NCBI GenBank assembly: GCA_902783795.1 | Contig: CACZSO010000179.1 | Span: forward strand, 1 to 17,519 | Source of the DNA: an uncultured Eubacteriales bacterium | GTDB lineage: Bacteria; Bacillota; Clostridia; Lachnospirales; Lachnospiraceae | DNA length: 17,519 bases | Reading direction: 5' to 3' | Shown here: positions 6,734 through 14,094 of the stretch, piece after piece | How positions within the stretch are numbered: position 1 is the stretch's first letter | Layout of the letters: each line of letters starts with the position of its first letter | Notes under the pieces: model-generated | Told to the model about the DNA's origin: nothing | The model's database searches: none | What the model saw: only the letters and a program-made list of their open reading frames with translations | Program-made: the position numbers and the translations under genes

Positions 6734-7873
6734 TTAGTTTGACCTCGCGCGCTTTAAAAAGCGGTATTCCCTGTCAACCGCCGGTGTCGATCCATACTTT
6801 TTCATATAGGCGGTAAGCCGTTCATAGGCGGCTTCATAATCCCTTGTGTCTTCCAAAAGCACGATCTCATTGAACAGGGCATCCTTCAGGACGTCCTCGT
6901 CTTTAAATGCCTTGATACGGGTCAGCAGCTGGAAAGCCTCGGTATATTCACCCTCCCTGATCTTCAGCATCAGATACTGGTTATAGACTTCCGCCGTATC
7001 ATTGCCGTTCTGGAGCAGTTTTACAAACACTTCCTCTGCTTCCTCATAGCGGCCGCTCTCCTGCAAGGTCCGGGCAAAGGCCAGCTGTCCCTGCACGGTC
7101 TCTTCCGTCCGGAAAAGTTCCATGGCAGTCTCATATTTCTCCGCATCTGCGTAGTAAGCAGCTTTTGATATCGGGCTGTTTTCCGCGTCTGTCAGTCTCA
7201 GTCCTCTTTCAAAATACTGCTCTGCCTTTGAATAAGCGCCGGCAGCATATAATCCTTTATAGATCCTTAAATAATAGACCGGCGATGTTTCCGGCCTGTC
7301 CGCCAGCATATCGAAATACTGGCAGGCTGCATCGATCTGGTTCAGCCCCAGATAGCACTCCCCTGCCAGAAGCTCATGCTCTGCCGGATAGTAAACGGCT
7401 TCGATCAGGATATTATAAAGCCGCAGCGCTTCTTCATAGCACTCGTACTGCTTCTCGATGGAGGCCACATAGGCGCAGGTCTCCAGGTCCCGCTGTGACA
7501 TATGATGAATATCCGATGTAACAGATCTCTGATAATATTCCAAAGCCTGCTTAAGATCTCCGCTTAAGTGGCAGTAGATCCCTGCTTTTTTCAGTACGTC
7601 CGGATCTTCCGGAGAAAGGCTGAAGGCCTGTTCAAGGGCGGTTTCAGCTGCCTCAGTATCCCCGCTTCGAAGATAGGCAAGGGCCAGATCTGCCTGGATC
7701 TTACCACCATCCTGGCCCTGGGAGATGGCCAGCAGATAAGAGGCCGCAGCATCGCTGTAACGCCCCTCCTCATAGGCTGTCAGGCCTTTATTATAAGATT
7801 CCAGCGGTTCTTTGCAGCCATATAAGGTCAGGATGACCATCAGTACTGCCAAGATCACGCCTGTTCTTTTCAT
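6734..7873 (-). CDS. TPR-repeat lipoprotein
   Basis: A 379-residue secreted lipoprotein. Residues 1-19 are a type II signal peptide (MKRTGVILAVLMVILTLYG) and C20 is the predicted lipidated cysteine. The rest is almost entirely tetratricopeptide-like helix pairs, for example SYNKGLTAYEEGRYSDAAAS, ALAYLRSGDTEAAETALEQA, AGIYCHLSGDLKQALEYYQR and ARTLQESGRYEEAEEVFVKL. I chose the ATG at 7873 since AAGGAGG lies 7 bases upstream; the frame is open to 7933 but those residues would bury the signal peptide and overlap mutY. No enzyme domain is visible; it is likely a protein-protein scaffold on the outer face of the membrane. Its partners are unknown. It sits between mutY (44-base gap) and the phosphoesterase gene. 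Confidence 0.82.
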   Translation of the reverse strand: MKRTGVILAVLMVILTLYGCKEPLESYNKGLTAYEEGRYSDAAASYLLAISQGQDGGKIQADLALAYLRSGDTEAAETALEQAFSLSPEDPDVLKKAGIYCHLSGDLKQALEYYQRSVTSDIHHMSQRDLETCAYVASIEKQYECYEEALRLYNILIEAVYYPAEHELLAGECYLGLNQIDAACQYFDMLADRPETSPVYYLRIYKGLYAAGAYSKAEQYFERGLRLTDAENSPISKAAYYADAEKYETAMELFRTEETVQGQLAFARTLQESGRYEEAEEVFVKLLQNGNDTAEVYNQYLMLKIREGEYTEAFQLLTRIKAFKDEDVLKDALFNEIVLLEDTRDYEAAYERLTAYMKKYGSTPAVDREYRFLKRARSN

Positions 7874-7917
7874 CCCGCTACCTCCTTCTGTTCCGGGGAG
7901 TCTGGCTAAGCGCTTCT

Positions 7918-8955
7918 TCACTCTATTTCCCATTTCTGAAATGCCTTTGGCAAGGCATAAGTTTCTGCTAATTCCTTTTTGTCAACGAAAATCAACGGCA
8001 CATGGTCAAGAGCCTCATAGCTTCTTTCCGACATCAGCCGGACCAGATACGCTTTCATATCCCAGATCCGGTGAGTAAACACATGTTTTTTATCCTGAAG
8101 CGGGATGATCTCATCTGCCAGAAAGCCCTGGCCTTCAAGGAACGCCGTCAATTCACTCTCTGTCCTGTGGCCCTCCAGCATATAAAAACCATACATGCCT
8201 GAAAGTACATCCTTGGCGGTCCGTTTTACTACAGCCATTTTTTCTCCCTGCCTGAAGATCAGCACAGTCTTCTGCTCCGTCAGTTTTTCCTGCCGAAGCT
8301 TTCGTACCGGCAGCACCCCCGTGAGCCCCTCTGAAAAGGCACGGCAGTCTTCTCTTAACGGGCATTCACTGCACAGCGCTGCCCCATTTGGCAGGCACAC
8401 CACTTCACCCAGCTCCATCATGCCCTGGTTAAATAAGCCGGCATCCAGCTGAAGCTCATCCAGATACTGCTTAAGAGCCGATGTTACTTCTTTCTTAGTC
8501 TTTTCTTTCAGAACATCGTCAAAAGAACCGGTAAACCGCTGATAGACCCGCAATACATTGCCATCCACGGCAGGAACACGCTCATGAAAGGCGATAGAAG
8601 CGATAGCTGCAGCCGTATAGCTTCCGATCCCCGGCAGTTTTATCAAGGCATCATAAGAGTCCGGCAGATCCCGCTGCCCTTCAGAAACCAGCTGAAGAGC
8701 GGCTTTTTTCATATTCCGTACACGAGAATAATAACCCAGCCCCTCCCACAATTTATAAAGACGTTCCTCCGGGATCACAGCCAGAGACGGCACATCCGGC
8801 ACCTCCCGGATAAACCGCTCATAATAAGGAATCACCGTTTCTATCCGAGTCTGCTGCAGCATGATCTCCGAGACCCAGATATGGTAAGGCTGAGGATCCT
8901 TCCTGAAAGGATATTCCCGATGATTCTCCTGAAACCAGCTGACAACTCTCTTCAC
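7918..8955 (-). CDS. mutY: A/G-specific adenine DNA glycosylase
   Basis: MutY removes adenine mispaired with 8-oxoguanine. With the GTG at 8955 the protein has 345 residues. Visible features: catalytic E30 in SEIMLQQT; helix-hairpin-helix LPGIGSYTAAAI (about 107-118); catalytic D131 in AVDGNVLRVYQR; the 4Fe-4S cluster cysteines C187, C195, C198 and C204; and a C-terminal NUDIX-like 8-oxoG recognition domain (about 230-340). The start is uncertain. The frame is open to a GTG at 8988, which gives a length nearer the family norm. I prefer 8955 because AGAGG lies 5 bases upstream and nothing similar precedes 8988. A TTGATT-17-TAGAAT promoter lies upstream, so this is probably the first gene of the mutY-to-yfcE operon. 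Confidence 0.93.
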   Translation of the reverse strand: MKRVVSWFQENHREYPFRKDPQPYHIWVSEIMLQQTRIETVIPYYERFIREVPDVPSLAVIPEERLYKLWEGLGYYSRVRNMKKAALQLVSEGQRDLPDSYDALIKLPGIGSYTAAAIASIAFHERVPAVDGNVLRVYQRFTGSFDDVLKEKTKKEVTSALKQYLDELQLDAGLFNQGMMELGEVVCLPNGAALCSECPLREDCRAFSEGLTGVLPVRKLRQEKLTEQKTVLIFRQGEKMAVVKRTAKDVLSGMYGFYMLEGHRTESELTAFLEGQGFLADEIIPLQDKKHVFTHRIWDMKAYLVRLMSERSYEALDHVPLIFVDKKELAETYALPKAFQKWEIE

Positions 8956-9015
8956 AAAAACCTCTGTAAAACAAACACTTAAGACCACTGCTCACACACA
9001 GCCCTTATCTGAAAT

Positions 9016-9044
9016 ATTCTACCAAATCGTCTATGAAAAATCAA
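9016..9044 (-). promoter_or_regulatory. Sigma-A-type promoter for mutY
   Basis: On the minus strand TTGATT (9044-9039) and TAGAAT (9021-9016) are separated by exactly 17 bases. That is 4 of 6 and 5 of 6 matches to the housekeeping consensus. Transcription would begin near 9009, about 20 bases before the GTG at 8988 and about 54 before the preferred GTG at 8955. Confidence 0.65.
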
Positions 9045-9136
9045 GCCAGATATCCCACCTAAAACCAACACACCCCCACACCACTCTTTCCCCACCAGAA
9101 AGAGCATACAACACTTTTGAGGGAGCACACCCAAGC

Positions 9137-9185
9137 CCCCTCACAGGTTTTTTGGTACTCCAGTTCAGAGATCACATTTCATACG
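9137..9185 (-). repeat. Intergenic repeat, copy B (upstream of mutY)
   Basis: On the minus strand it starts CGTATGAAATGTGAT (9185-9171), continues with GAACTGGAGTACCAAAA and ends near CTGTGAGGGG (9146-9137). It matches copy A at 878-923 block for block, with the conserved segments in the same order and close to the same spacing. Downstream of both copies lie a short hairpin and a G/T-rich tract that shares GTGGTGTGG (1004-1012 and minus 9084-9076), so the related region may extend further. Confidence 0.55.
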
Positions 9186-9240
9186 TAAGCAGAGGGGTGG
9201 CCACGTACACTGCCGGGGCCGACATGCAGAGTGGCGGCCC

Positions 9241-9281
9241 GTAACAAAAACTGACCCCGGCAGTTTGTCTGCCGGGGTCAG
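9241..9281 (-). terminator. Intrinsic terminator after htrA
   Basis: A perfect 13-bp stem CTGACCCCGGCAG / CTGCCGGGGTCAG (9251-9263 and 9269-9281) with a 5-base loop. On the minus strand it is followed directly by TTTTTGTTAC. It lies 18 bases after the htrA stop. Confidence 0.9.
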
Positions 9282-9299
9282 TAAGAATATGAAGTGGAC

Positions 9300-11000
9300 T
9301 TATGCTTTCACAGTGCTGTCGTTAGATGAAATGGAGATCTGCTCACGGGAAACCAGGGTGGCGTTAATGGTCATTTCCCTGAAGACACGTCCTTCCGGCC
9401 GCTGAATGGTGAGCTCTACAGTGGTACCGGCTGCATACGAACTGACTTCAGCCCTTAATTCATCCATGCTGGTGATCTTCTTTCCATTCACTGCAGTGAT
9501 GATATCATAGAGCTGCAGGCCGGCTGATTCCGCCGGAGAATTTTCCTGGATCCGGGTGATGGAAACACCTTCCGGATATCCATAGTTCGTCACATAGGTC
9601 GAAGGAACTGTCTCGCCATTGATGCCCAGATAACCCTGCTGTTCTTCAGGAATCACCTCTTTATTCATCAGTTCTTCAATGATATCCTCTGCAGAAGAGA
9701 TAGGAATGGCAAAGCACATACCTTCTACATTCGTATCAGAGTACTTGGCAGAATTGATGCCTATCAGTTCACCAGCCGAGTTGAACATGCCGCCGCCGGA
9801 GTTGCCGGGGTTGATGGCTGCATCTGTCTGCAGCAGCAGACGAGTAATATTGTCAATGGTTACTTCACGATCTTTTGCGCTGATGATGCCGGTGGTCACA
9901 GACTGGCCGTAACCCATCGCATTGCCGATGCAGATGACGCCGGAGCCGATCTTCGCATCGTCCGAAGATCCCACTACCGCCATGCGGATAGCATTTTTTG
10001 TTTCTTCTGACAGGTCATTCAGGTTTACCGCGATGACCGCCAGGTCCATATCACTGTCTGTTCCTTTAACGGTGGCATCTGCTGTGGTGTCATCGATAAA
10101 CTGGACGGAAAGCCCTTTGGAGGATACAGAGTAAGAAGTATAGTTGCCTTCATTATTCACAACATGGTTATTCGTAACGATCAGCAGCTCATTTTCATTC
10201 TGCCCGATGATGACGCCGGAGCCGGAAGCTACGGTATCATATCTGCTCTGGGAATCTCCCCTGCCGCCGAAGAAGTAATTATAAGGGTTATAACTCTGAG
10301 TCACTTCCAGGTTATCTGTGATAGCCACCAGGCAGGGCATGACCTGGTCAACCACACCGGATACATCTGTGATCACCACACCGCCGGGGGCAGTATCTGT
10401 GGTGTCGACAGTCGTTACTGTATCATTTTTCGATAAGGAGACCGGCTTGGAAGCTTCCTCTGCATTATTGAAAGTCGGAGCTTCTTCCTGGGTCACCGCC
10501 TGTTCTTTCGAAGGCTTGTTCAGCGATGCCCTCGCTGATGTGTCATTATTTTTGAAAAGACTCTTTGCTCCAAAGAAGGCGCCTATTCCCAGGCCAATGA
10601 TCAGAAGGAACGCGACGATATACGGGACTGGACTGTTTTTCTTTTTGGGCTTTTCTACCGTATCATAGCTATATCTTTTCTGTTCCTGAGAATACTCGTT
10701 CCGATATCCAGGATCATAGCTGTAATAATACTGATTCTCCCGGGCGGTTTCACGAGTCGGGACTTCTGTCTCAGCCTCATAGACTATTTCTTCATAATCC
10801 GGTCTTTTATAGGCTGATCCTTCATTAACTTCATTTACCTCTTCAGCGGTTTCATGAAGTGTTTCCTCCTGCGTTTCAAAAGACACTGTCTCTTCATTTA
10901 CAGCTTCTGTATCCGGATCAGACTGGATAATATCTTCTGGCTGTTTATTCGGGTCTTCGCCATCAAAACCATTAAAAGAGTTGTTCTCAAAATCGTACAT
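9300..11000 (-). CDS. htrA: HtrA/DegP-like membrane-anchored serine protease with PDZ domain
   Basis: An envelope quality-control protease of 566 residues. Layout: a long acidic cytoplasmic region (1-118); one membrane segment (about 125-146); a linker; a trypsin-like domain (about 210-440) with catalytic H279 (VTNNHVV), D319 (SDMDLAVI) and S401 (NPGNSGGG); and one C-terminal PDZ domain (about 456-540; SPAESAGLQLYDIITAVNGK in part). The single transmembrane anchor and single PDZ are typical of Gram-positive HtrA. The cytoplasmic part is notable: it holds eight tyrosines in residues 91-112. The ATG follows AGGAGGG by 6 bases. The gene has terminators on both sides (9241-9281 and 11104-11144), so it is monocistronic. 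No clear promoter was found in the AT-rich stretch 11045-11105. Confidence 0.93.
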   Translation of the reverse strand: MYDFENNSFNGFDGEDPNKQPEDIIQSDPDTEAVNEETVSFETQEETLHETAEEVNEVNEGSAYKRPDYEEIVYEAETEVPTRETARENQYYYSYDPGYRNEYSQEQKRYSYDTVEKPKKKNSPVPYIVAFLLIIGLGIGAFFGAKSLFKNNDTSARASLNKPSKEQAVTQEEAPTFNNAEEASKPVSLSKNDTVTTVDTTDTAPGGVVITDVSGVVDQVMPCLVAITDNLEVTQSYNPYNYFFGGRGDSQSRYDTVASGSGVIIGQNENELLIVTNNHVVNNEGNYTSYSVSSKGLSVQFIDDTTADATVKGTDSDMDLAVIAVNLNDLSEETKNAIRMAVVGSSDDAKIGSGVICIGNAMGYGQSVTTGIISAKDREVTIDNITRLLLQTDAAINPGNSGGGMFNSAGELIGINSAKYSDTNVEGMCFAIPISSAEDIIEELMNKEVIPEEQQGYLGINGETVPSTYVTNYGYPEGVSITRIQENSPAESAGLQLYDIITAVNGKKITSMDELRAEVSSYAAGTTVELTIQRPEGRVFREMTINATLVSREQISISSNDSTVKA

Positions 11001-11095
11001 GATCTTCCCTCCTGTTATTATCTTAAAGCGCCGGAATGACCGGCTGAATTACTTTTACAGGCATAATGATAATCATGAAATGTGATAAAAATGTG

Positions 11096-11109
11096 TTAAA
11101 CATGTTTAA
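11096..11109. repeat. Perfect 14-bp palindrome upstream of htrA
   Basis: TTAAACATGTTTAA is a perfect inverted repeat about 96 bases before the htrA start. Its half overlaps the U-tract of the preceding terminator. It could be an operator for htrA, but AT-rich palindromes arise by chance. Next to it, TGTGATAAAAATGTG (11081-11095) weakly resembles the spaced TGT half-sites of WalR-type regulators. Confidence 0.35.
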
Positions 11110-11144
11110 AAAAAACGAAAACCGGCGGAATGTATTCCGCCGGT
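11104..11144 (-). terminator. Intrinsic terminator after the LCP gene
   Basis: A 10-bp stem ACCGGCGGAA / TTCCGCCGGT (11121-11130 and 11135-11144) with a 4-base loop. On the minus strand it is followed by TTTCGTTTTTTTT. It ends the polysaccharide transcription unit 19 bases after the LCP stop. Confidence 0.9.
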
Positions 11145-11162
11145 CTTCTCTTCATTTTTATA

Positions 11163-12551
11163 TCAGTCGATGCCTTTTCTGTCCTTATACATCTGGGCAC
11201 TGATCATCTTGATAAAATCACTGGGCTCATAATCAGCCTCCCCAAACAGGAACTGATGCATGTTTTTGACCTCCTGTTCAAAATCCGTGGCAACTACCGG
11301 ATCCACTTCATGATATTTAGTGTAATAACTACCCACATACGTGCCAGATTCATAGCTGGAGGGGATCTTCATGCTGCCGCCCATTCTGTAGCTGTCGATT
11401 TCAGAAAGCAGCCGGATGATCTCAGGGGGTTTGAGGTTTGTCTTAATATTTGAGATAGCCGATCTGGCAGCCTGAAGAAGGACAGTATATTCTCCATTCT
11501 TCGCCAATTCCTTTGCCCGTTCGAAAATCTTTGCAATAGCCTCTCTCTGGTTATTCGTCCGGCCATCATCCATATAACCGCCGGCTTTTCTTATACGGCA
11601 GAACGCAACCACCTGTGTTCCGGTCATCCTGTAAGTTCCCGGAGCGGAAAGCTGAGGTGCCCAGATACCGGTGATCTCATTCACCTCTGTCAGATATCCG
11701 TTGAACTCCCAGAGAACTTCTTCATTCGGTATGGTCATCTCGATACCGCCCAGCTGGTTGATAAGTTCAGCCACAGAATACCAGTTGATGGTCACATATT
11801 CATCGATATCCAGACCGAAATTCCGGTTGATCATGGACACGGTCTCCGAAAGGCCGGCATAGGCAAACTGTCCGTTCGCCTTACCATAGGGATAACGAGT
11901 GGTGCCGTCTTCATAACGAAGGATCATGTCTCTCATGATAGAAGCCAGACGGATCTCGCCGGTATCATTATTCACGCTTACGACGATCAATACGTCTGCG
12001 TTGCGGCCTTCATCATCGTAGCCATACCGCTCGCCATTCTCACCTTTATCCAGACCCATGACCAGGATATTGCGGTAGCCGGTAGCACTGGGCTCATAGG
12101 GCAATGTCACTTCCTGGACGGAAACCACCTGTCCGGACTCATCCGTATACTCGATCACGGAAGGCACGGCTTCCTGGGACTTAAGCGGCTCATCCTCATT
12201 AATATTATCGGCATTCGCCTTCGGCGTCTGTTTGGAAGCACTCTCTTTGTAGATGGTGGGATCCAGCTCTTCATACTGGTAAGAACCTAAAATAGTCACA
12301 CCATAGCATACGATCCCCAGAAGAAGGAAGAGCACCATTTCTCCCATGACAAACAGCACGATACGACGGCGCTTCCGGATCTTCATTTCTTCTTTCTGCT
12401 TCCGCTTCAGCTCCGCTTTCCGCCGTCTTATTTCTTTTTCTCTTTCTGTTCTGTCTGCGTCATCCGCGATCAAGGCTTCCTCCTGGGAGCCTCTGGTCAT
12501 AGCTTCATAACGTTTCTGTCTTTCTTGCTGAGACATATTATCCTTCGGCAT
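11163..12551 (-). CDS. LytR-CpsA-Psr (LCP) family cell-wall glycopolymer ligase
   Basis: LCP enzymes transfer polyprenyl-linked polysaccharides to peptidoglycan on the outer membrane face. The 462-residue protein has a highly charged cytoplasmic N-terminus (1-62), one membrane helix (about 63-86), an acidic linker, and the LCP catalytic domain (about 158-350). Family signatures are NILVMGLDKG, D186 in RNADVLIV, R207-D208 in the SIMRDM motif, and the arginines R319, R321, R331 and R336 around CRIRKAGGYMDDGRTNNQR that bind the pyrophosphate. GGAGGAG lies 6 bases before the ATG. It follows the sugar transferase gene by 26 bases and ends just before a strong terminator, so it is the last gene of the polysaccharide operon. 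Its position supports attachment of this polymer to the wall. Confidence 0.9.
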   Translation of the reverse strand: MPKDNMSQQERQKRYEAMTRGSQEEALIADDADRTEREKEIRRRKAELKRKQKEEMKIRKRRRIVLFVMGEMVLFLLLGIVCYGVTILGSYQYEELDPTIYKESASKQTPKANADNINEDEPLKSQEAVPSVIEYTDESGQVVSVQEVTLPYEPSATGYRNILVMGLDKGENGERYGYDDEGRNADVLIVVSVNNDTGEIRLASIMRDMILRYEDGTTRYPYGKANGQFAYAGLSETVSMINRNFGLDIDEYVTINWYSVAELINQLGGIEMTIPNEEVLWEFNGYLTEVNEITGIWAPQLSAPGTYRMTGTQVVAFCRIRKAGGYMDDGRTNNQREAIAKIFERAKELAKNGEYTVLLQAARSAISNIKTNLKPPEIIRLLSEIDSYRMGGSMKIPSSYESGTYVGSYYTKYHEVDPVVATDFEQEVKNMHQFLFGEADYEPSDFIKMISAQMYKDRKGID

Positions 12552-12577
12552 AAATAACTCCTCCGGCCGGAAATGGT

Positions 12578-14008
12578 CTAATAAGCATTTTTGTTGACAA
12601 AACCTTTAAAAAAGGTCAGGAACAGGATCTTGAAATCCAGTCCTAAAGACCAGTTTTCTATATAATAGATGTCATAATCGATCCGGTCCTTGATAGAAGT
12701 ATCTCCCCTGAGGCCGTTCACCTGGGCCCAGCCCGTCATGCCGGGCCGCACCTGGTGCTTGACCATGTAGCGGGGGATCTCCTCCTTAAATTTTTCAACG
12801 AACTGCGGTCTTTCAGGCCGCGGCCCCACCATACTCATACTGCCGAACAGTACATTGAACAGCTGAGGCAGCTCATCAATGGATGTTTTGCGGATAAACT
12901 TGCCGATTTTTGTGATACGGGGATCATCCGCCGTGGTCCATTTTGACTTCTCCTCTTCATCGGTCTGTGTGACCATGGAGCGGAATTTGTACATCATAAA
13001 GGGCTTATTATGAAGCCCGATCCTTTCCTGCTTAAAGATCAGCGGTCCCTTCGATGTGAGTTTGATCAGGATCGAGACCACCAGCATCACAGGCGAGAAC
13101 AGGACAATGGCAAAAACAGATCCGAAAATATCCACTGCCCGCTTCAGGAAGGCATAGAACAAATCATCCAGCGGTACTTTCCGCAAATAAATGACCGGAA
13201 GTCCCACCAGGTCTTCAGAATAAGGGTGGGTCGACATCAGATTACCGTAATCCGGCACGAACTTTGTCTGAACACCGCTCTTCTCACATATGGCCACCAG
13301 TTCTTCCAGATAATCGTAATCCTTAAGGCCCAAGGTGATAAAAACTTCTTCTACCACATTTTCGGCCAGAACACCGGCAAGATCCTTTAACCCGCCAATG
13401 ACCTTATAACCTACACATTCCTCTCCGGGTTCCATCCGGTCCGTAAGGATACCGTGAACATGATAGCCCCACCGGGCATTCACCCGGATGCGTTCCAGCA
13501 GCGCTTCACAGGCACGAGAATGGCCCACCACAAGGATCTGGCGCTGATTATAGCCCTGCTTTCTTAAGCGAACCACGATCATCCGGAGCAGATTCCGCTG
13601 CAGCACGATACCGCAGGTATTGATGACCAGGAACTCGATCAGGAACATACGGGAGAAGACCATCATCTTATTCGTCTTAACAAACAGCCAGAAAATGAGG
13701 CCCAGCAGAATAATACTGATGAGGTTAGCCCTGAATACACGGAAAGCTTCCAGCCGTCGCCCGGTGATCCTCATAGGTTCATACAGATGAGAGATGGCGT
13801 AAAAGACCAGGTGCAGGGGCGCCAGGAATGCCAGCAGTAAGAAGTAATCTCCGACGGTCAATTCTCCATTGATCACACCACCGAAAATAGACGAATCCGG
13901 AATCAATATGAAGAAAATGAAGTATGTCAGAAAGTAAGCAGCGACGATGGTGATCAAATCCAGGATCACCCTCATAATATTTAGTTTGTGCTGATTGTCC
14001 CGAATCAA
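12578..14008 (-). CDS. Polyprenyl-phosphate hexose-1-phosphate transferase (exopolysaccharide initiating enzyme)
   Basis: This enzyme transfers a sugar-1-phosphate to undecaprenyl phosphate, the first step of surface polysaccharide assembly. The 476 residues hold four N-terminal membrane helices (about 12-36, 53-73, 92-111, 119-140), a nucleotide-binding-like domain with ILVVGHSRA (about 158-275), a membrane re-entrant helix (about 292-316) and the bacterial sugar transferase catalytic domain (KQERIGLHNKPF, YKFRSM, TSIDELPQLFNV, VGPRPERP, RPGMTGWAQVNG). The sugar is not predictable; glucose or galactose is common in this family. The start is TTG at 14008: the upstream ATG at 14013 reaches TGA after one codon, whereas TTG follows AGGGGG and yields MIRDNQ, typical of relatives. 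A long stem-loop (14024-14082) precedes it. Confidence 0.9.
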   Translation of the reverse strand: MIRDNQHKLNIMRVILDLITIVAAYFLTYFIFFILIPDSSIFGGVINGELTVGDYFLLLAFLAPLHLVFYAISHLYEPMRITGRRLEAFRVFRANLISIILLGLIFWLFVKTNKMMVFSRMFLIEFLVINTCGIVLQRNLLRMIVVRLRKQGYNQRQILVVGHSRACEALLERIRVNARWGYHVHGILTDRMEPGEECVGYKVIGGLKDLAGVLAENVVEEVFITLGLKDYDYLEELVAICEKSGVQTKFVPDYGNLMSTHPYSEDLVGLPVIYLRKVPLDDLFYAFLKRAVDIFGSVFAIVLFSPVMLVVSILIKLTSKGPLIFKQERIGLHNKPFMMYKFRSMVTQTDEEEKSKWTTADDPRITKIGKFIRKTSIDELPQLFNVLFGSMSMVGPRPERPQFVEKFKEEIPRYMVKHQVRPGMTGWAQVNGLRGDTSIKDRIDYDIYYIENWSLGLDFKILFLTFFKGFVNKNAY

Positions 14009-14023
14009 AGCATTACCCCCTAT

Positions 14024-14082
14024 GGTGTCCGCCCTTGTCTCATCCCGGTGGCTTTTGCCGGCGGGAAAGGGATCCGGACACC
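14024..14082 (-). other. Long segmented stem-loop just upstream of the sugar transferase gene
   Basis: Nested complementary arms: GGTGTCCG/CGGACACC (14024-14031 with 14075-14082, perfect 8 bp); CCCTT/AAGGG (14032-14036 with 14067-14071); and CCCGGTGGC/GCCGGCGGG (14044-14052 with 14057-14065; one G-G mismatch and one G-T pair) closed by a TTTT loop. It fills most of the 86-base gap between the GT2 and sugar transferase genes. On the minus strand it stops 4 bases before the AGGGGG ribosome binding site, and no T-run follows, so it is not an ordinary terminator for this operon. It may control RNA stability or translation. Confidence 0.6.
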
Positions 14083-14094
14083 CGCTTTTCTCTC

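Larger units (their letters stand above)
8989..9299. other. Gene-free spacer between htrA and mutY
   Basis: No supportable gene. Contents, read on the minus strand: the htrA terminator (9241-9281); a GC-rich stretch 9191-9240 with a GTGGCCAC palindrome at 9197-9204; repeat copy B (9137-9185); a hairpin TGAGGG/CCCTCA (9118-9143) that on the plus strand is followed by TTTTTT; a perfect 7-bp hairpin CTCTTTC/GAAAGAG (9084-9104); a G/T-rich tract; and the mutY promoter (9016-9044). Confidence 0.55.

Noticed and set aside
7874..7933. Longer start of the TPR lipoprotein at 7933
   Set aside because: It would put 20 polar residues before the signal peptide and overlap mutY; the ATG at 7873 has AAGGAGG at ideal spacing and begins the lipoprotein signal.
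9118..9152. Plus-strand terminator-like hairpin followed by TTTTTT
   Set aside because: No plus-strand gene precedes it for over 5 kb, the T-run overlaps the conserved GTACCAAAA block of repeat copy B, and the stem is short with a large loop.
11075..11088. Third copy of the intergenic repeat
   Set aside because: Only 14 bases match; the AACTGGnGTACCAAAA block is absent, and one such match is expected by chance in a window of this size.
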